Notes: generated by a model from the sequence alone, not told the origin. A DNA stretch of 29,625 nt from BM520 sp964594665 (GCA_964594665.1 CAZQNY010000030.1:1-29625); one strand, 5' to 3'. Counted from the stretch's first letter, positions 18,140-26,752 are shown. Made by a program: numbers and translations.

Positions 18140-19840
18140 TTACTTTTTAATCACGAGTTTTTGTGTTTTTATCTGTTCATTCATTTTTAAATGGATAAAA
18201 TACACTCCATTTGAAAAATCGTTTAAATCACAGGTAATGGTATTTATACCTGCATCATAATTGCCATTGAAATCTGCGCTGAGGTTTCTTCCTGCCAGGT
18301 CAGTGATTTTACACTCTACATAGCTGTTTACGGGCAGAGTAAATGATATTGTCGCTGTGTTGCCTGCAGGGTTTGGAAATACGGAAAACTCCAGCTCTTC
18401 ATTATCGTTGATGCCAACACCTTTCAGGATTTTGAATGCCGTAGATTCCTTGTCTTTAAAATTACCACCATCAACGAAAGCTGAGTTGGTATGGTCACTG
18501 AGCGCATAGAACCCGGTTCCGTTTTCGCAGCAGATACCATCGCCGCCGGCATCATAAATCGTAAAAAGGTAGCAGTCTCCAAGGTCGAAGTTAAGTACTT
18601 CATTGACCATATGGTTGGGCTCGGTATAGGGCCCGCCGCTGAAAACAACCTCCCCCTCACTGTTGGTGATTTCCCATGTGGTCTCTTCAGGGTTGTTGTC
18701 AGTACGCATAATAAGGCGTACAAAATCTTCACTTTTTACCGAGTGTAGGACAGTAAATTCCCTGATATTATTTTTTGGATATTCATCAGAGGCTCCATCG
18801 ACGGAAACTATTTCCACATGGAAGACATTCTCATCAAGCACAGGAAAATCCAGAACGGGGAGTTCTATCGTTGCTGATTCCATAAAATCCAGCTCACCAC
18901 TCCAGGTATAGTTGAGCATTTCACCATCATTCATGGTATAAGAGATCTCGATTGTTGATACAGGAGTATTTCCATTGTTGCGAATTTCTATAATCGGCTC
19001 AACATGAGGAGTACATGTACGTTCCGGAACATTATTTACAGCGGAAATTTCCACATCAAGACTGTAAAGAGGCTCAAACATCTGATCAACACCTACAGCA
19101 GACTGGTAAACAGTTTTTGAAGTGGCGCTTTGTAACCATGATACAACACCCAGCTGTGCTTCATCGTAGATAGTCCAGTCGCTGTAATCCCATTGTTGAT
19201 GAATAATAGCATAATCGCCGGCTTCCATATTATCGATGGCAAGGCCGTTAACACCGGGAACCAGTTTTTTCATCACATCATAGAAGTCGCGTTCTCCGTT
19301 ACCACCGGGAGCAGAGTTAAAATGGATATGTTTTTCCACTACAGCAGTGTGCAGCTTTGGGTTGCCGGAAACTGTCTGTACTGCGTGGAGAAGGGTGTAA
19401 ATATCCACAATATCATTCTCTGCATCAATATTTTCATAAACGGTCATCTCCAGAGGTGCAGGAGTGTTATAGTGCTCATCGATAAGGGTTTGCGTGTACC
19501 CTGATGGGGCTCCGGGGTAGCCAAAAGTACCTCCCGAGGGGATAGTGCCATCGATAACGGCTGTTGGTACGCCATTAATTCCATAATAGCCCACACGGCC
19601 ATCATTTTCATCCGGATTCTGGGCGTGCATAGGGTCGGTGCCGGGAAAATACCAGTGATACTTTACCACGGCAACCTTATCAGGGTTTGCCTGTAAAAGG
19701 GCATCAAAAGCAGGGTTCTGAGATGCACACGGTCCACAGGAAGCGTTTGTGGCTTCTTCAATCATAACTCTGCGCTGGGTCTGGGAGAATAGCATTCCGC
19801 TAATACCCACCATTACCAAAAGGAGGTAAATCTTTTTCAT
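18140..19840 (-). CDS. Omp28-like thioredoxin-fold protein with GDGICC module and T9SS sorting domain
   Basis: 566 residues. Signal peptide 1-19 (SGMLFSQ). A thioredoxin-fold/Omp28-like domain spans about 22-240, with ASCGPC (Cys35, Cys38) and NGVPTAVIDG (Pro92, probable cis-proline). A CARDB-like Ig domain covers about 258-365 (IIEIRNNGNTPVSTIEISY). A module at about 370-475 has the signature YDAGGDGICCENGTGFYAL (Cys437-Cys438). A T9SS type A sorting domain covers about 480-566 (VFPNPAGNTATISF, NGVYFIH, ending KLVIKK). It is only distantly related to the two Omp28-like proteins at the left end and lacks their PKD/Ig repeats. A surface or secreted thiol-redox or adhesive role is inferred. It heads the minus-strand cluster, next to the divergent spacer. 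Confidence 0.9.
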   Translation of the reverse strand: MKKIYLLLVMVGISGMLFSQTQRRVMIEEATNASCGPCASQNPAFDALLQANPDKVAVVKYHWYFPGTDPMHAQNPDENDGRVGYYGINGVPTAVIDGTIPSGGTFGYPGAPSGYTQTLIDEHYNTPAPLEMTVYENIDAENDIVDIYTLLHAVQTVSGNPKLHTAVVEKHIHFNSAPGGNGERDFYDVMKKLVPGVNGLAIDNMEAGDYAIIHQQWDYSDWTIYDEAQLGVVSWLQSATSKTVYQSAVGVDQMFEPLYSLDVEISAVNNVPERTCTPHVEPIIEIRNNGNTPVSTIEISYTMNDGEMLNYTWSGELDFMESATIELPVLDFPVLDENVFHVEIVSVDGASDEYPKNNIREFTVLHSVKSEDFVRLIMRTDNNPEETTWEITNSEGEVVFSGGPYTEPNHMVNEVLNFDLGDCYLFTIYDAGGDGICCENGTGFYALSDHTNSAFVDGGNFKDKESTAFKILKGVGINDNEELEFSVFPNPAGNTATISFTLPVNSYVECKITDLAGRNLSADFNGNYDAGINTITCDLNDFSNGVYFIHLKMNEQIKTQKLVIKK

Positions 19841-20071
19841 ACATTCATTTTTTCATTGCATTTTAAAGACACCCAAAGAGCGGGAATGGTTGTGATGCCT
19901 CTAAAATTACCATTGTATTTAACACCTGGAGCAGTTATAACATGCTGCTATCATTTTTCTAATCAGCTAATATATAAAAATTTACATAGGTGAGTATTAT
20001 ATTATAAATATTTACTTATTCTCAATACACAATGTAATACTCTTCAAAAAGATATTTGATACCTTTGCGCC
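19841..20071. promoter_or_regulatory. AT-rich divergent intergenic region
   Basis: This 231-bp spacer separates the minus-strand secretion cluster from the plus-strand genes and must hold start signals for both directions. It contains an AT-rich core around 19970-20030. No confident -33/-7 pair is seen for the minus-strand gene. A TACCTTTG element at 20060-20067 serves the plus strand. Confidence 0.5.
20060..20067 (+). promoter_or_regulatory. Bacteroidota -7 element before the GtrA-like gene
   Basis: TACCTTTG matches TAnnTTTG and is followed by CGCC. It lies only 4 bp before the ATG at 20072, implying a leaderless transcript or translation from the in-frame ATG at 20090. Confidence 0.45.
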
Positions 20072-20476
20072 ATGAGTTTTAGTCAGATAATGTCAGAAGA
20101 ATTAATTTACAAATTCCTTAAATTCGGAGTAGTAGGATTCTCAGGGGTATTTGTAGATTTTGGCATCACTGCATTATCCAAAGAGGTACTAAAAATCCCG
20201 AAATACATTTCCAATGGCATTGGATTTACTGTTGCAGCAACTTCCAACTACTTTTTTAACCGCTGGTGGACCTTCCAGAGCCAGAACCCGGAAGTAATGA
20301 CGGAATACCTGAAGTTTATAGGTATCTCTTTAATTGGCCTGGCCATTAATACAGCGATTCTTTGGTTGCTGGTATCGCGTGGTAAGATAAACTTTTACCT
20401 CTCCAAACTTGGGGCTATCGCTGTTGTTACCATCTGGAATTTTGCCATGAATTACCTGTTTACCTTTACGGCATAA
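20072..20476 (+). CDS. GtrA-family four-TM membrane protein
   Basis: 134 residues, the usual size for the GtrA/DPMS-TMD family (PF04138). Four hydrophobic segments are visible at about 16-36, 44-64, 80-101 and 108-131. The family hallmarks are an N-terminal (F/L)xKFGxVGxxG (LKFGVVGFSGVFVDFG), a central SNYFFNRWWTFQ, and a C-terminal NFAMNYLFTF. Members are thought to help move undecaprenyl- or polyprenyl-linked sugars across the inner membrane or assist cell-surface polysaccharide glycosylation. No glycosyltransferase partner is adjacent, so the substrate is unknown. The start may be 20072 or the ATG at 20090, since a -7 element ends at 20067. The next gene follows after 78 bp with its own -7-like element. 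Confidence 0.9.
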   Translation: MSFSQIMSEELIYKFLKFGVVGFSGVFVDFGITALSKEVLKIPKYISNGIGFTVAATSNYFFNRWWTFQSQNPEVMTEYLKFIGISLIGLAINTAILWLLVSRGKINFYLSKLGAIAVVTIWNFAMNYLFTFTA

Positions 20477-20521
20477 ATATACCATCCGGTGTTACAAAAC
20501 AGGCACCATATATTCTTTTGT

Positions 20522-20529
20522 TATATTTG
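20522..20529 (+). promoter_or_regulatory. Candidate -7 element for the S46 peptidase gene
   Basis: TATATTTG matches TAnnTTTG about 25 bp upstream of the chosen ATG at 20555. It also lies inside the longer open frame that begins at 20489, which argues against that upstream start. No clear -33 box is seen. Confidence 0.45.
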
Positions 20530-20554
20530 CAAACTAACAATAAAGACAAGTTTC

Positions 20555-22723
20555 ATGAAGCGACTGACAACACTACTAACTGTATTCCTGATGACCTTTG
20601 GCACGCTGGCATTATATGCCGGAGAAGGTATGTGGGTACCGATGTTTTTAAAAGCCTTAAACGAAAAAGAGATGCAGGATATGGGTATGCGTATCACTGC
20701 AGAAGATATTTACAGCATAAACCAGGCTTGCCTGAAAGATGCCATCGTGATTTTTGGTGGCGGATGTACCGGCGAGCTGGTCTCCGAAAAGGGTCTGCTG
20801 CTTACAAACCACCATTGTGGTTACGGATCGATCCAGAAACACAGCTCCATAGAGCATGATTACCTTACCGATGGTTTCTGGGCTATGAACCAAAAGGAAG
20901 AACTTCCCAACCCCGGACTTTCAGTAACGTTCCTTATCCGTATGGAGGATGTGACTGAAAAAATTCTCAAAGATGTTAATGATGATATGACAGAGAATAA
21001 ACGCTCTGAAGTAGTTGGTAAAGCCATTGAAGAAATTACTGCTGAAGCAACTAAAGATACGCATTACGAGGCCATTATCAAGCCTTTTTACTATGGCAAT
21101 GAGTATTATATGTTTGTTTATGAAAAATATACCGATGTGCGTCTGGTAGGTGCTCCTCCAAGCAATATTGGTAAATTTGGCGGCGATACCGATAACTGGA
21201 TGTGGCCCCGTCATACAGGAGATTTTTCTGTGTTCCGGATTTATGCCGATAAAGACAATAACCCCGCTGAATATTCAGAAGATAATGTGCCTTACAAACC
21301 AAAAAAACATCTCTCCATATCGCTTAAAGGTGTAAAAAAAGATGACTTTACCTTTGTTTTTGGATATCCGGGAAGTACTACCGAATATGTGCCCAGCTTT
21401 GAAGTACAGTCGGTTACCGAAGTGGAAAATCCGGTTGCCATCAGGCTGCGTACCAAAGTGCTCGACGTTATGAAGGCCTCCATGAATCAGGATCCTGAAA
21501 TCCGTATTCAATACAGTGCCAAGGTGGCCGGTATTGCAAACGGATGGAAAAAAATGATTGGCGAAAGCCGCGGAATAAAAAAACTTGACGGCCTTGAAAA
21601 GAAAAGAACCTTTGAAGAGGACTTTCAGGAATGGGTAAGCCAGTCAGCAGAGAGAAAACAACAATACGGAGAAATAATTCCTGCATTTGATGACCTTTAT
21701 CAGGATATTATGCCTCTGCGTGAAGCTTTTAATTATATCTATAATGGCGGAATGGGCGTTGAAGCAATTCGTTTTGCCTATCAGTTCAACAGGCTCAAAT
21801 CCATGTCGGAAAAGAAAGATATCCCTCAGGAAGAGATTGATAAACTGACAACCCAGCTTAAAGCCCGCACGGAGACTTTCTTTAAGGATTATGTGAAAAA
21901 TATCGATCAAAAAGTTTTTATTGCCGTGATGGAAGATTACAGTACGAACTGTAATCCGGAGTATTTGCCCGATTTCTTCGATGTTGTTAATGAAAAATAC
22001 GATGGTGATTTTAATACTTACGCCGAAAAAGTGTTCAAAAAAACCATGTTCGCTGATAAGGATAAGGTTATGGCATTTCTGGATAGTTATAAACCTTCAA
22101 AAGGGAAAAAAATCGCAAAGGATCCTATGTACACAATTGCCGAATCGATTTACAACCTGTATTTCGTGAAGATCGGTCCGCGCTCACGTGCTCTGGAAAC
22201 GCAGGTCGACAGCCTGATGCGTATATACATGAAGGCACAGCGGGAAATGCAACCCGACCACCGTTTCTATCCTGATGCCAACTTCACGCTCCGTGTTGCC
22301 TATGGTAAGGTGGATGATTACATGCCCCGTGATGCGGTATTTTACGACTATCATACGACCCTCGACGGTATCATGGAAAAAGAAGACCCTGCAATTTACG
22401 ACTATGTTGTGGAAGATCGCCTCAAAGAGCTGTACAACAATAAGGATTATGGCCGCTATGGCGATGCCGACGGAACCATGCATGTTTGTTTCACTGCTTC
22501 CAACCACACCACCGGCGGAAACAGCGGCAGCCCGGTGCTGGATGCCGACGGATATCTCATTGGCCTTAACTTCGACCGCAACTGGGAAGGTACCATGAGC
22601 GACCTGATGTACGACCCCGATCAGTGCCGGAATATCACGCTCGATATCCGCTATTGTCTCTTTATTATCGACAAGTTTGCCGGTGCCGGCCATCTGATCG
22701 ACGAAATGACAATTGTTGAATAA
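20555..22723 (+). CDS. S46 dipeptidyl-peptidase, DPP11-like (Asp/Glu-specific)
   Basis: 722 residues from the ATG at 20555, which begins a signal peptide (MKRLTTLLTVFLMTFGTLAL-YA); the frame is open from 20489 but the extra residues are not signal-like. The mature start GEGMWVPMF is typical of S46. Predicted catalytic triad: His86 (LLTNHHCGYG), Asp223 (DNWMWPRHTGDFS) and Ser657 (TTGGNSGSPV). Arg675, 18 residues after the serine (LNFDRNWEG), matches the arginine that gives P. gingivalis DPP11 its preference for Asp/Glu at P1; DPP7 has Gly there. The helical insertion between about 290 and 560 is of normal length. It should act in the periplasm, releasing acidic dipeptides from N-termini of oligopeptides, a fitting last step after the secreted endopeptidases encoded next door. 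A terminator follows at 22732. Confidence 0.93.
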   Translation: MKRLTTLLTVFLMTFGTLALYAGEGMWVPMFLKALNEKEMQDMGMRITAEDIYSINQACLKDAIVIFGGGCTGELVSEKGLLLTNHHCGYGSIQKHSSIEHDYLTDGFWAMNQKEELPNPGLSVTFLIRMEDVTEKILKDVNDDMTENKRSEVVGKAIEEITAEATKDTHYEAIIKPFYYGNEYYMFVYEKYTDVRLVGAPPSNIGKFGGDTDNWMWPRHTGDFSVFRIYADKDNNPAEYSEDNVPYKPKKHLSISLKGVKKDDFTFVFGYPGSTTEYVPSFEVQSVTEVENPVAIRLRTKVLDVMKASMNQDPEIRIQYSAKVAGIANGWKKMIGESRGIKKLDGLEKKRTFEEDFQEWVSQSAERKQQYGEIIPAFDDLYQDIMPLREAFNYIYNGGMGVEAIRFAYQFNRLKSMSEKKDIPQEEIDKLTTQLKARTETFFKDYVKNIDQKVFIAVMEDYSTNCNPEYLPDFFDVVNEKYDGDFNTYAEKVFKKTMFADKDKVMAFLDSYKPSKGKKIAKDPMYTIAESIYNLYFVKIGPRSRALETQVDSLMRIYMKAQREMQPDHRFYPDANFTLRVAYGKVDDYMPRDAVFYDYHTTLDGIMEKEDPAIYDYVVEDRLKELYNNKDYGRYGDADGTMHVCFTASNHTTGGNSGSPVLDADGYLIGLNFDRNWEGTMSDLMYDPDQCRNITLDIRYCLFIIDKFAGAGHLIDEMTIVE

Positions 22724-22731
22724 CATATAAC

Positions 22732-22760
22732 AAAACCCCGGTTAACAATGCCGGGGTTTT
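22732..22760 (+). terminator. Rho-independent terminator after the S46 gene
   Basis: A 10-bp stem (AAAACCCCGG at 22732-22741 with CCGGGGTTTT at 22751-22760) encloses a 9-nt loop and is followed by T-rich sequence (TCTTTCTT). It starts 9 bp after the S46 stop codon. Confidence 0.9.
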
Positions 22761-22774
22761 TCTTTCTTACGGGC

Positions 22775-22807
22775 GTTGATAATACAATCCGTTTTTCATT
22801 ACATTTG
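22775..22807 (+). promoter_or_regulatory. Bacteroidota-type promoter of the GH97 gene
   Basis: TTG at 22776-22778 (-33-like) and TACATTTG at 22800-22807 (-7, matching TAnnTTTG) are separated by 21 bp, within the known spacing range. The -7 and following bases (TACATTTGTGCC) are identical to those before the M14 gene. The ATG is at 22831. Confidence 0.6.
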
Positions 22808-22830
22808 TGCCTTTATAACGCCACTGTACC

Positions 22831-24792
22831 ATGAAATTACGCCTTGCTTTAGTTGCCTGTTTTATTATTTCACTACTTTATGGAAATTACGCTTCTGCTC
22901 AATACAGCGTAAGCTCCCCTGATGAGAAAATCCGTGTTGAAATAACCATTGACGATACTCCGGAATATTCAGTATTCCTGAACGAAAAACAGATTATGGA
23001 GCCCTCCGAAATCGCTTTGATTCTGAAAAATGATAAGGATTCTGAAAATTATGTGGCACAGTTGTCAAAATCATGGCAAACCAATGAAAACTATACTCCT
23101 GTAGTTCCTTTTAAAAGCAGTAGTGTTACCGAAAATTCCAACAACATCCTTATTTCATTCAGCAATGAGCTGGAACTACAGTTTACTGTTACAAATAATG
23201 GTTTTGCCTGGCGCTGGCTTTATGATTTTCCAAAAAAAATTCAGGTTGAGAAGGAAATTGTAAACTTCAACTTCGCATATACTAAGAATGTTTGGTTCCC
23301 GCAAGAGAGTAGCATGATTTCCCATTACGAAAGAAGATATTTGCAGCTACCTGCCGACAGCATAAGCCCGGAGATGTTTTGTTCTCTTCCGGCATTGGTG
23401 GAATTACGCTGTGGTGTAAAAACAGGCATTACCGAGGCTAACCTTTATGACTATCCAAACCTGTTTTTACGCGGTACTGAGGAGGGTGATGGCTTGTGCG
23501 GGAAATTCCCTCCTGTAGTTCTTAAAGCAAAAAATAAAAAGAACAGCGACAGAAATGAAGAAATTCTTCGGGAGGCTGAATATATCGCTGATACTGAGGG
23601 GAACAGAAGCTTCCCATGGCGCGTGGTAATGATCGCAGAGCAGGATAAAGATTTGCTTACAAACGACATGGTGTATGTGTTGTCGAAAAAATGTAACCCC
23701 GGAGAATTTGACTGGGTGAAACCGGGACGCGTGGCGTGGGACTGGTGGAATGCATGGAATATTTACAACGTAGATTTTAAAGCCGGAATCAATACCCGGA
23801 CCTATAAATATTACATCGATTTTGCAGCAAAATACGGGCTTGAGTACATTATCCTGGATGAAGGGTGGTCGCAGACAACGGATTTATACAAGGTGATACC
23901 AGAGATCGACCTGGAAGAAATTATTCGTTATGGGAAGGAGAAAAACGTTGGTGTGATACTTTGGGTGCTCTGGAAGCCCCTTTATGAGCAGTTGGAAATA
24001 CTGGATAAGTTCAGTGAAATGGGGGTGAAAGGTATAAAAGTGGACTTTATGCAACGCGCCGATCAGTGGATGGTGAATTACTACGAGCTTATTGCCCGGG
24101 AGGCTGCTAAGCGGAAGTTGCTGGTTGATTTTCACGGGGCTTTTAAGCCTTCCGGTTTAAGGGCGGCATACCCCAATGTGCTTAGCTATGAAGGTGTTAA
24201 AGGACTGGAGAATGCAAAATGGTCGTTTGATATCACTCCTTCTCACGATGCAACATTGCCATTTACACGGCAGCTGGCAGGCCCGATGGATTATACTCCC
24301 GGAGCCATGATAAACGGAGGGTTGAAAAACTTTTCCATCAGCTGGGAACGCCCTATGAGCCAGGGAACGCGCGCGCACCAGGTAGCCCTTTATATGCTCT
24401 ACGAAAGTGGATTGCAGATGTTTTGCGATAACCCTACCAACTACCTGAAAAACCCGAAAACAACAGCCTTTATGGCGCAGATACCCGTGACATGGGATTC
24501 AACTATCGTTCAGGAGGCTTCAGTGGGCGAATACCTTGTTGTAGCACGAAAAAATGGCGACAAATGGTACATCGGTGCTATCACCAACGAGAAAGAGAGA
24601 CAATTCACCCTACGCATGGATTTTCTCCCACAGGGAAATTACCATATCACCACATTTGTCGACGGCCTCAATGCACACCGTAATGCAACGGACTTTCGCA
24701 TCACTGAACAAAACATCAATAATTCTGCGGTTTTGGACATAAAAATGACAGCAGGTGGAGGATGGGCAGCGATTATTGAACCAGAAAAATAG
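22831..24792 (+). CDS. GH97 glycoside hydrolase, retaining subgroup (alpha-galactosidase/alpha-glucosidase-like)
   Basis: 653 residues, normal for GH97. Signal peptide about 1-23 (GNYASA-Q). An N-terminal beta-sandwich (about 25-285) precedes a (beta/alpha)8 barrel (about 295-560, starting GRVAWDWWNAWN) and a C-terminal beta domain (565-650). In the barrel, Asp405 in GIKVDFMQRADQ occupies the position of the nucleophile of retaining GH97 enzymes; inverting SusB-type enzymes have Gly there. Glu454 (SYEGVKG) is the likely acid/base. LAGPMDYTPGAM is a further family signature. Retaining members include alpha-galactosidases, so annotating it simply as alpha-glucosidase would be unsafe. RADQ replaces the commoner RDDQ after the nucleophile. 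It has its own promoter and terminator-bounded upstream side, and no SusC/SusD pair is visible. Expected location is periplasmic. Confidence 0.92.
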   Translation: MKLRLALVACFIISLLYGNYASAQYSVSSPDEKIRVEITIDDTPEYSVFLNEKQIMEPSEIALILKNDKDSENYVAQLSKSWQTNENYTPVVPFKSSSVTENSNNILISFSNELELQFTVTNNGFAWRWLYDFPKKIQVEKEIVNFNFAYTKNVWFPQESSMISHYERRYLQLPADSISPEMFCSLPALVELRCGVKTGITEANLYDYPNLFLRGTEEGDGLCGKFPPVVLKAKNKKNSDRNEEILREAEYIADTEGNRSFPWRVVMIAEQDKDLLTNDMVYVLSKKCNPGEFDWVKPGRVAWDWWNAWNIYNVDFKAGINTRTYKYYIDFAAKYGLEYIILDEGWSQTTDLYKVIPEIDLEEIIRYGKEKNVGVILWVLWKPLYEQLEILDKFSEMGVKGIKVDFMQRADQWMVNYYELIAREAAKRKLLVDFHGAFKPSGLRAAYPNVLSYEGVKGLENAKWSFDITPSHDATLPFTRQLAGPMDYTPGAMINGGLKNFSISWERPMSQGTRAHQVALYMLYESGLQMFCDNPTNYLKNPKTTAFMAQIPVTWDSTIVQEASVGEYLVVARKNGDKWYIGAITNEKERQFTLRMDFLPQGNYHITTFVDGLNAHRNATDFRITEQNINNSAVLDIKMTAGGGWAAIIEPEK

Positions 24793-24876
24793 CACTACAC
24801 TAAATTTTACCGGGCATTTTTATAATAAAAGTCATATAGCATCATATTTCGCTTTTCAATTCAATCGTATCGGAAA

Positions 24877-24884
24877 TATTTTTG
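24877..24884 (+). promoter_or_regulatory. Candidate -7 element for the cytochrome gene
   Basis: TATTTTTG matches TAnnTTTG about 24 bp before the ATG at 24908. The region is AT-rich and no clear -33 box is present, so confidence is low. Confidence 0.35.
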
Positions 24885-24907
24885 TATTTTTATGCAAACG
24901 CCATGCT

Positions 24908-26752
24908 ATGAAAACTCTGCCTCTTTTTTTTACACTGATTACAGGGCTTATTGCTTATTCCCAGCAGCCCCTGCCCACGGAAACATCCACATTATTTTCC
25001 GGTTCCGGGGTTTGCGAAAGCTGCCATATTGCAGGTACAGGAGTGTTGACAACGCAGACCGGACGGGATATCTCCCCTTTAACCCTTTGGAGAAGTACAA
25101 TGATGGCAAATGCCTCCAAAGATCCTTTGTGGCAGGCAAAGGTTTCGGCTGAAAGCATCGAAAACCCCGCTTTGCAGGCAATAATTGAAACAAAATGCAC
25201 CTCTTGCCATGCCCCATTGGGAAAAACAGAAGCCTTTCATCTGGGTGCTACATCTTTCCTGCTCTCTGAAGCTACCGAAGATCCGCTGAGTATGGATGGG
25301 GTGAGCTGCACATTATGCCATCAGGTCAGAAGTGAAGGATTATATCATGATTCAACTTTTACAGCGAATTTCCCGCTTGACGACAGCCATGAAATTTTTG
25401 GCCCTTATCAGAATCCTGTTGCTCAGCCAATGTTTAACCAAACCGGCTTCAATCCGGTATACTCCGAACATATCGGTGAATCACGGCTTTGTGCCACCTG
25501 TCATACACTCTTCACTCCCTACCTTGACAATCAGGGGAATGTGGCAGGGACATTCCCGGAACAAACACCGTTTCTGGAATGGAGAAACAGTAGTTATGTG
25601 GATGATAAAAGCTGTCAGCAATGCCATATGCCTGCCGTGAATGAAGAAATGTTACTTTCAGTGAGCCCTCCATGGCTTTCAGAATTGAGATCCCCGGTTT
25701 ATGAACATGAACTTACCGGTGGGAATGCTTTTATGATTCGTATGCTTAAAGAAAACAGCAACGAACTACAGATTGCTGCTTCACCACTCCATCTCGATTC
25801 CACTATTAGTAAAAGTATCAATACATTGCAATCTGCTGTTGAGCTTAGCATGGAAAACCTTGTTTCTGATGATTCGTTAAGGCTTTCTGTTATGTTGAAA
25901 AATGTTTCCGGACATAAGTTCCCAACCGGATTCCCCAGCAGAAGAGCCTGGGTCTATCTGCGTGTTGAAAACAATACCGGAAGTGTGATTTTTGAATCAG
26001 GTGATTGGGATGAAAATGGAATAATTCTCGACGGAGCCCTCTCGTGGCAGCAACATCACAATACAATCAATGACGACAGCAAGGTGCAAATTTATCAGGC
26101 GCTGATGAAAGATGTTGACGATAATCTTACCTATATTCTTTTACGCGGTGCTGCATACCTCAAAGATAACAGGATCCCACCAACAGGCTATATCCCCGGA
26201 GGTCCGGATGATGATAATATTGCAATTCATGGTTTTGCTGAAGCGGATGTTGATTTTAACAGATTCTCTAATGGAAACCACGGATCAGGAGCAGATATAA
26301 TATCCTATTCAATACCGTTGAATAATGAGACTGAGTTTGATGTGACTGTCAAGGTATGTTACCAAACCATCGACCCCCATTTTGCACAGAACCTCTCCGA
26401 ATACGATACCCCTCAGGCCAATACTTTTGAAAATATGTATAATCAGGCCTCCAATGAGCCGGAAATTATTGCTGAAATCTCTGAGGCTATACAAATAACC
26501 GGCATTGAAAGGCAGAATGACAGAAGTTTGAATATTATCCCTAATCCAACTTCAGGGTCTGCAATCATTACATCCGGAGAAGTAAACTTGTATGAAGGCA
26601 ATATTTCTGTGTTTTCATTGTCAGGGGAGGAACAGATAATTTATACAAAGAATAAAAACACTATTGATCTGCATGATCTCTCATCAGGAATATACATATA
26701 CCGGTTTTGTGATCATGGGGAGATATATACCGGAAAAATTATTAAGAAATAA
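24908..26752 (+). CDS. Pentaheme c-type cytochrome with T9SS sorting domain
   Basis: 614 residues from the ATG at 24908; the frame is open from 24755, but only this start gives a signal peptide (MKTLPLFFTLITGLIAYS-QQ). Five CxxCH heme-binding motifs lie at residues 36-40 (CESCH), 97-101 (CTSCH), 134-138 (CTLCH), 195-199 (CATCH) and 236-240 (CQQCH), resembling cytochrome c554-type multiheme proteins. A beta-rich region (about 275-530) follows, with KFPTGFPSRRAW. The C-terminus is a T9SS type A sorting domain (about 540-614: IIPNPTSGSAII, SSGIYIYRF, ending KIIKK). Heme would be attached in the periplasm before export, giving a surface-located electron-transfer protein, or an enzyme if one heme is catalytic. 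The stop overlaps the next start by one base. Confidence 0.9.
   Translation: MKTLPLFFTLITGLIAYSQQPLPTETSTLFSGSGVCESCHIAGTGVLTTQTGRDISPLTLWRSTMMANASKDPLWQAKVSAESIENPALQAIIETKCTSCHAPLGKTEAFHLGATSFLLSEATEDPLSMDGVSCTLCHQVRSEGLYHDSTFTANFPLDDSHEIFGPYQNPVAQPMFNQTGFNPVYSEHIGESRLCATCHTLFTPYLDNQGNVAGTFPEQTPFLEWRNSSYVDDKSCQQCHMPAVNEEMLLSVSPPWLSELRSPVYEHELTGGNAFMIRMLKENSNELQIAASPLHLDSTISKSINTLQSAVELSMENLVSDDSLRLSVMLKNVSGHKFPTGFPSRRAWVYLRVENNTGSVIFESGDWDENGIILDGALSWQQHHNTINDDSKVQIYQALMKDVDDNLTYILLRGAAYLKDNRIPPTGYIPGGPDDDNIAIHGFAEADVDFNRFSNGNHGSGADIISYSIPLNNETEFDVTVKVCYQTIDPHFAQNLSEYDTPQANTFENMYNQASNEPEIIAEISEAIQITGIERQNDRSLNIIPNPTSGSAIITSGEVNLYEGNISVFSLSGEEQIIYTKNKNTIDLHDLSSGIYIYRFCDHGEIYTGKIIKK

Noticed and set aside
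20489..20554. An upstream start for the S46 peptidase at 20489
   Set aside because: The leading 22 residues are not signal-like and a TAnnTTTG element lies within them; the ATG at 20555 starts a normal signal peptide.
22184..22726. A 180-codon minus-strand open frame opposite the S46 gene
   Set aside because: It is antisense to the conserved catalytic end of the peptidase, has no recognisable domain, and its length is explained by codon bias of the real gene.
24755..24907. An upstream start for the cytochrome at 24755
   Set aside because: It overlaps the end of the GH97 gene and hides the signal peptide that begins at 24908.
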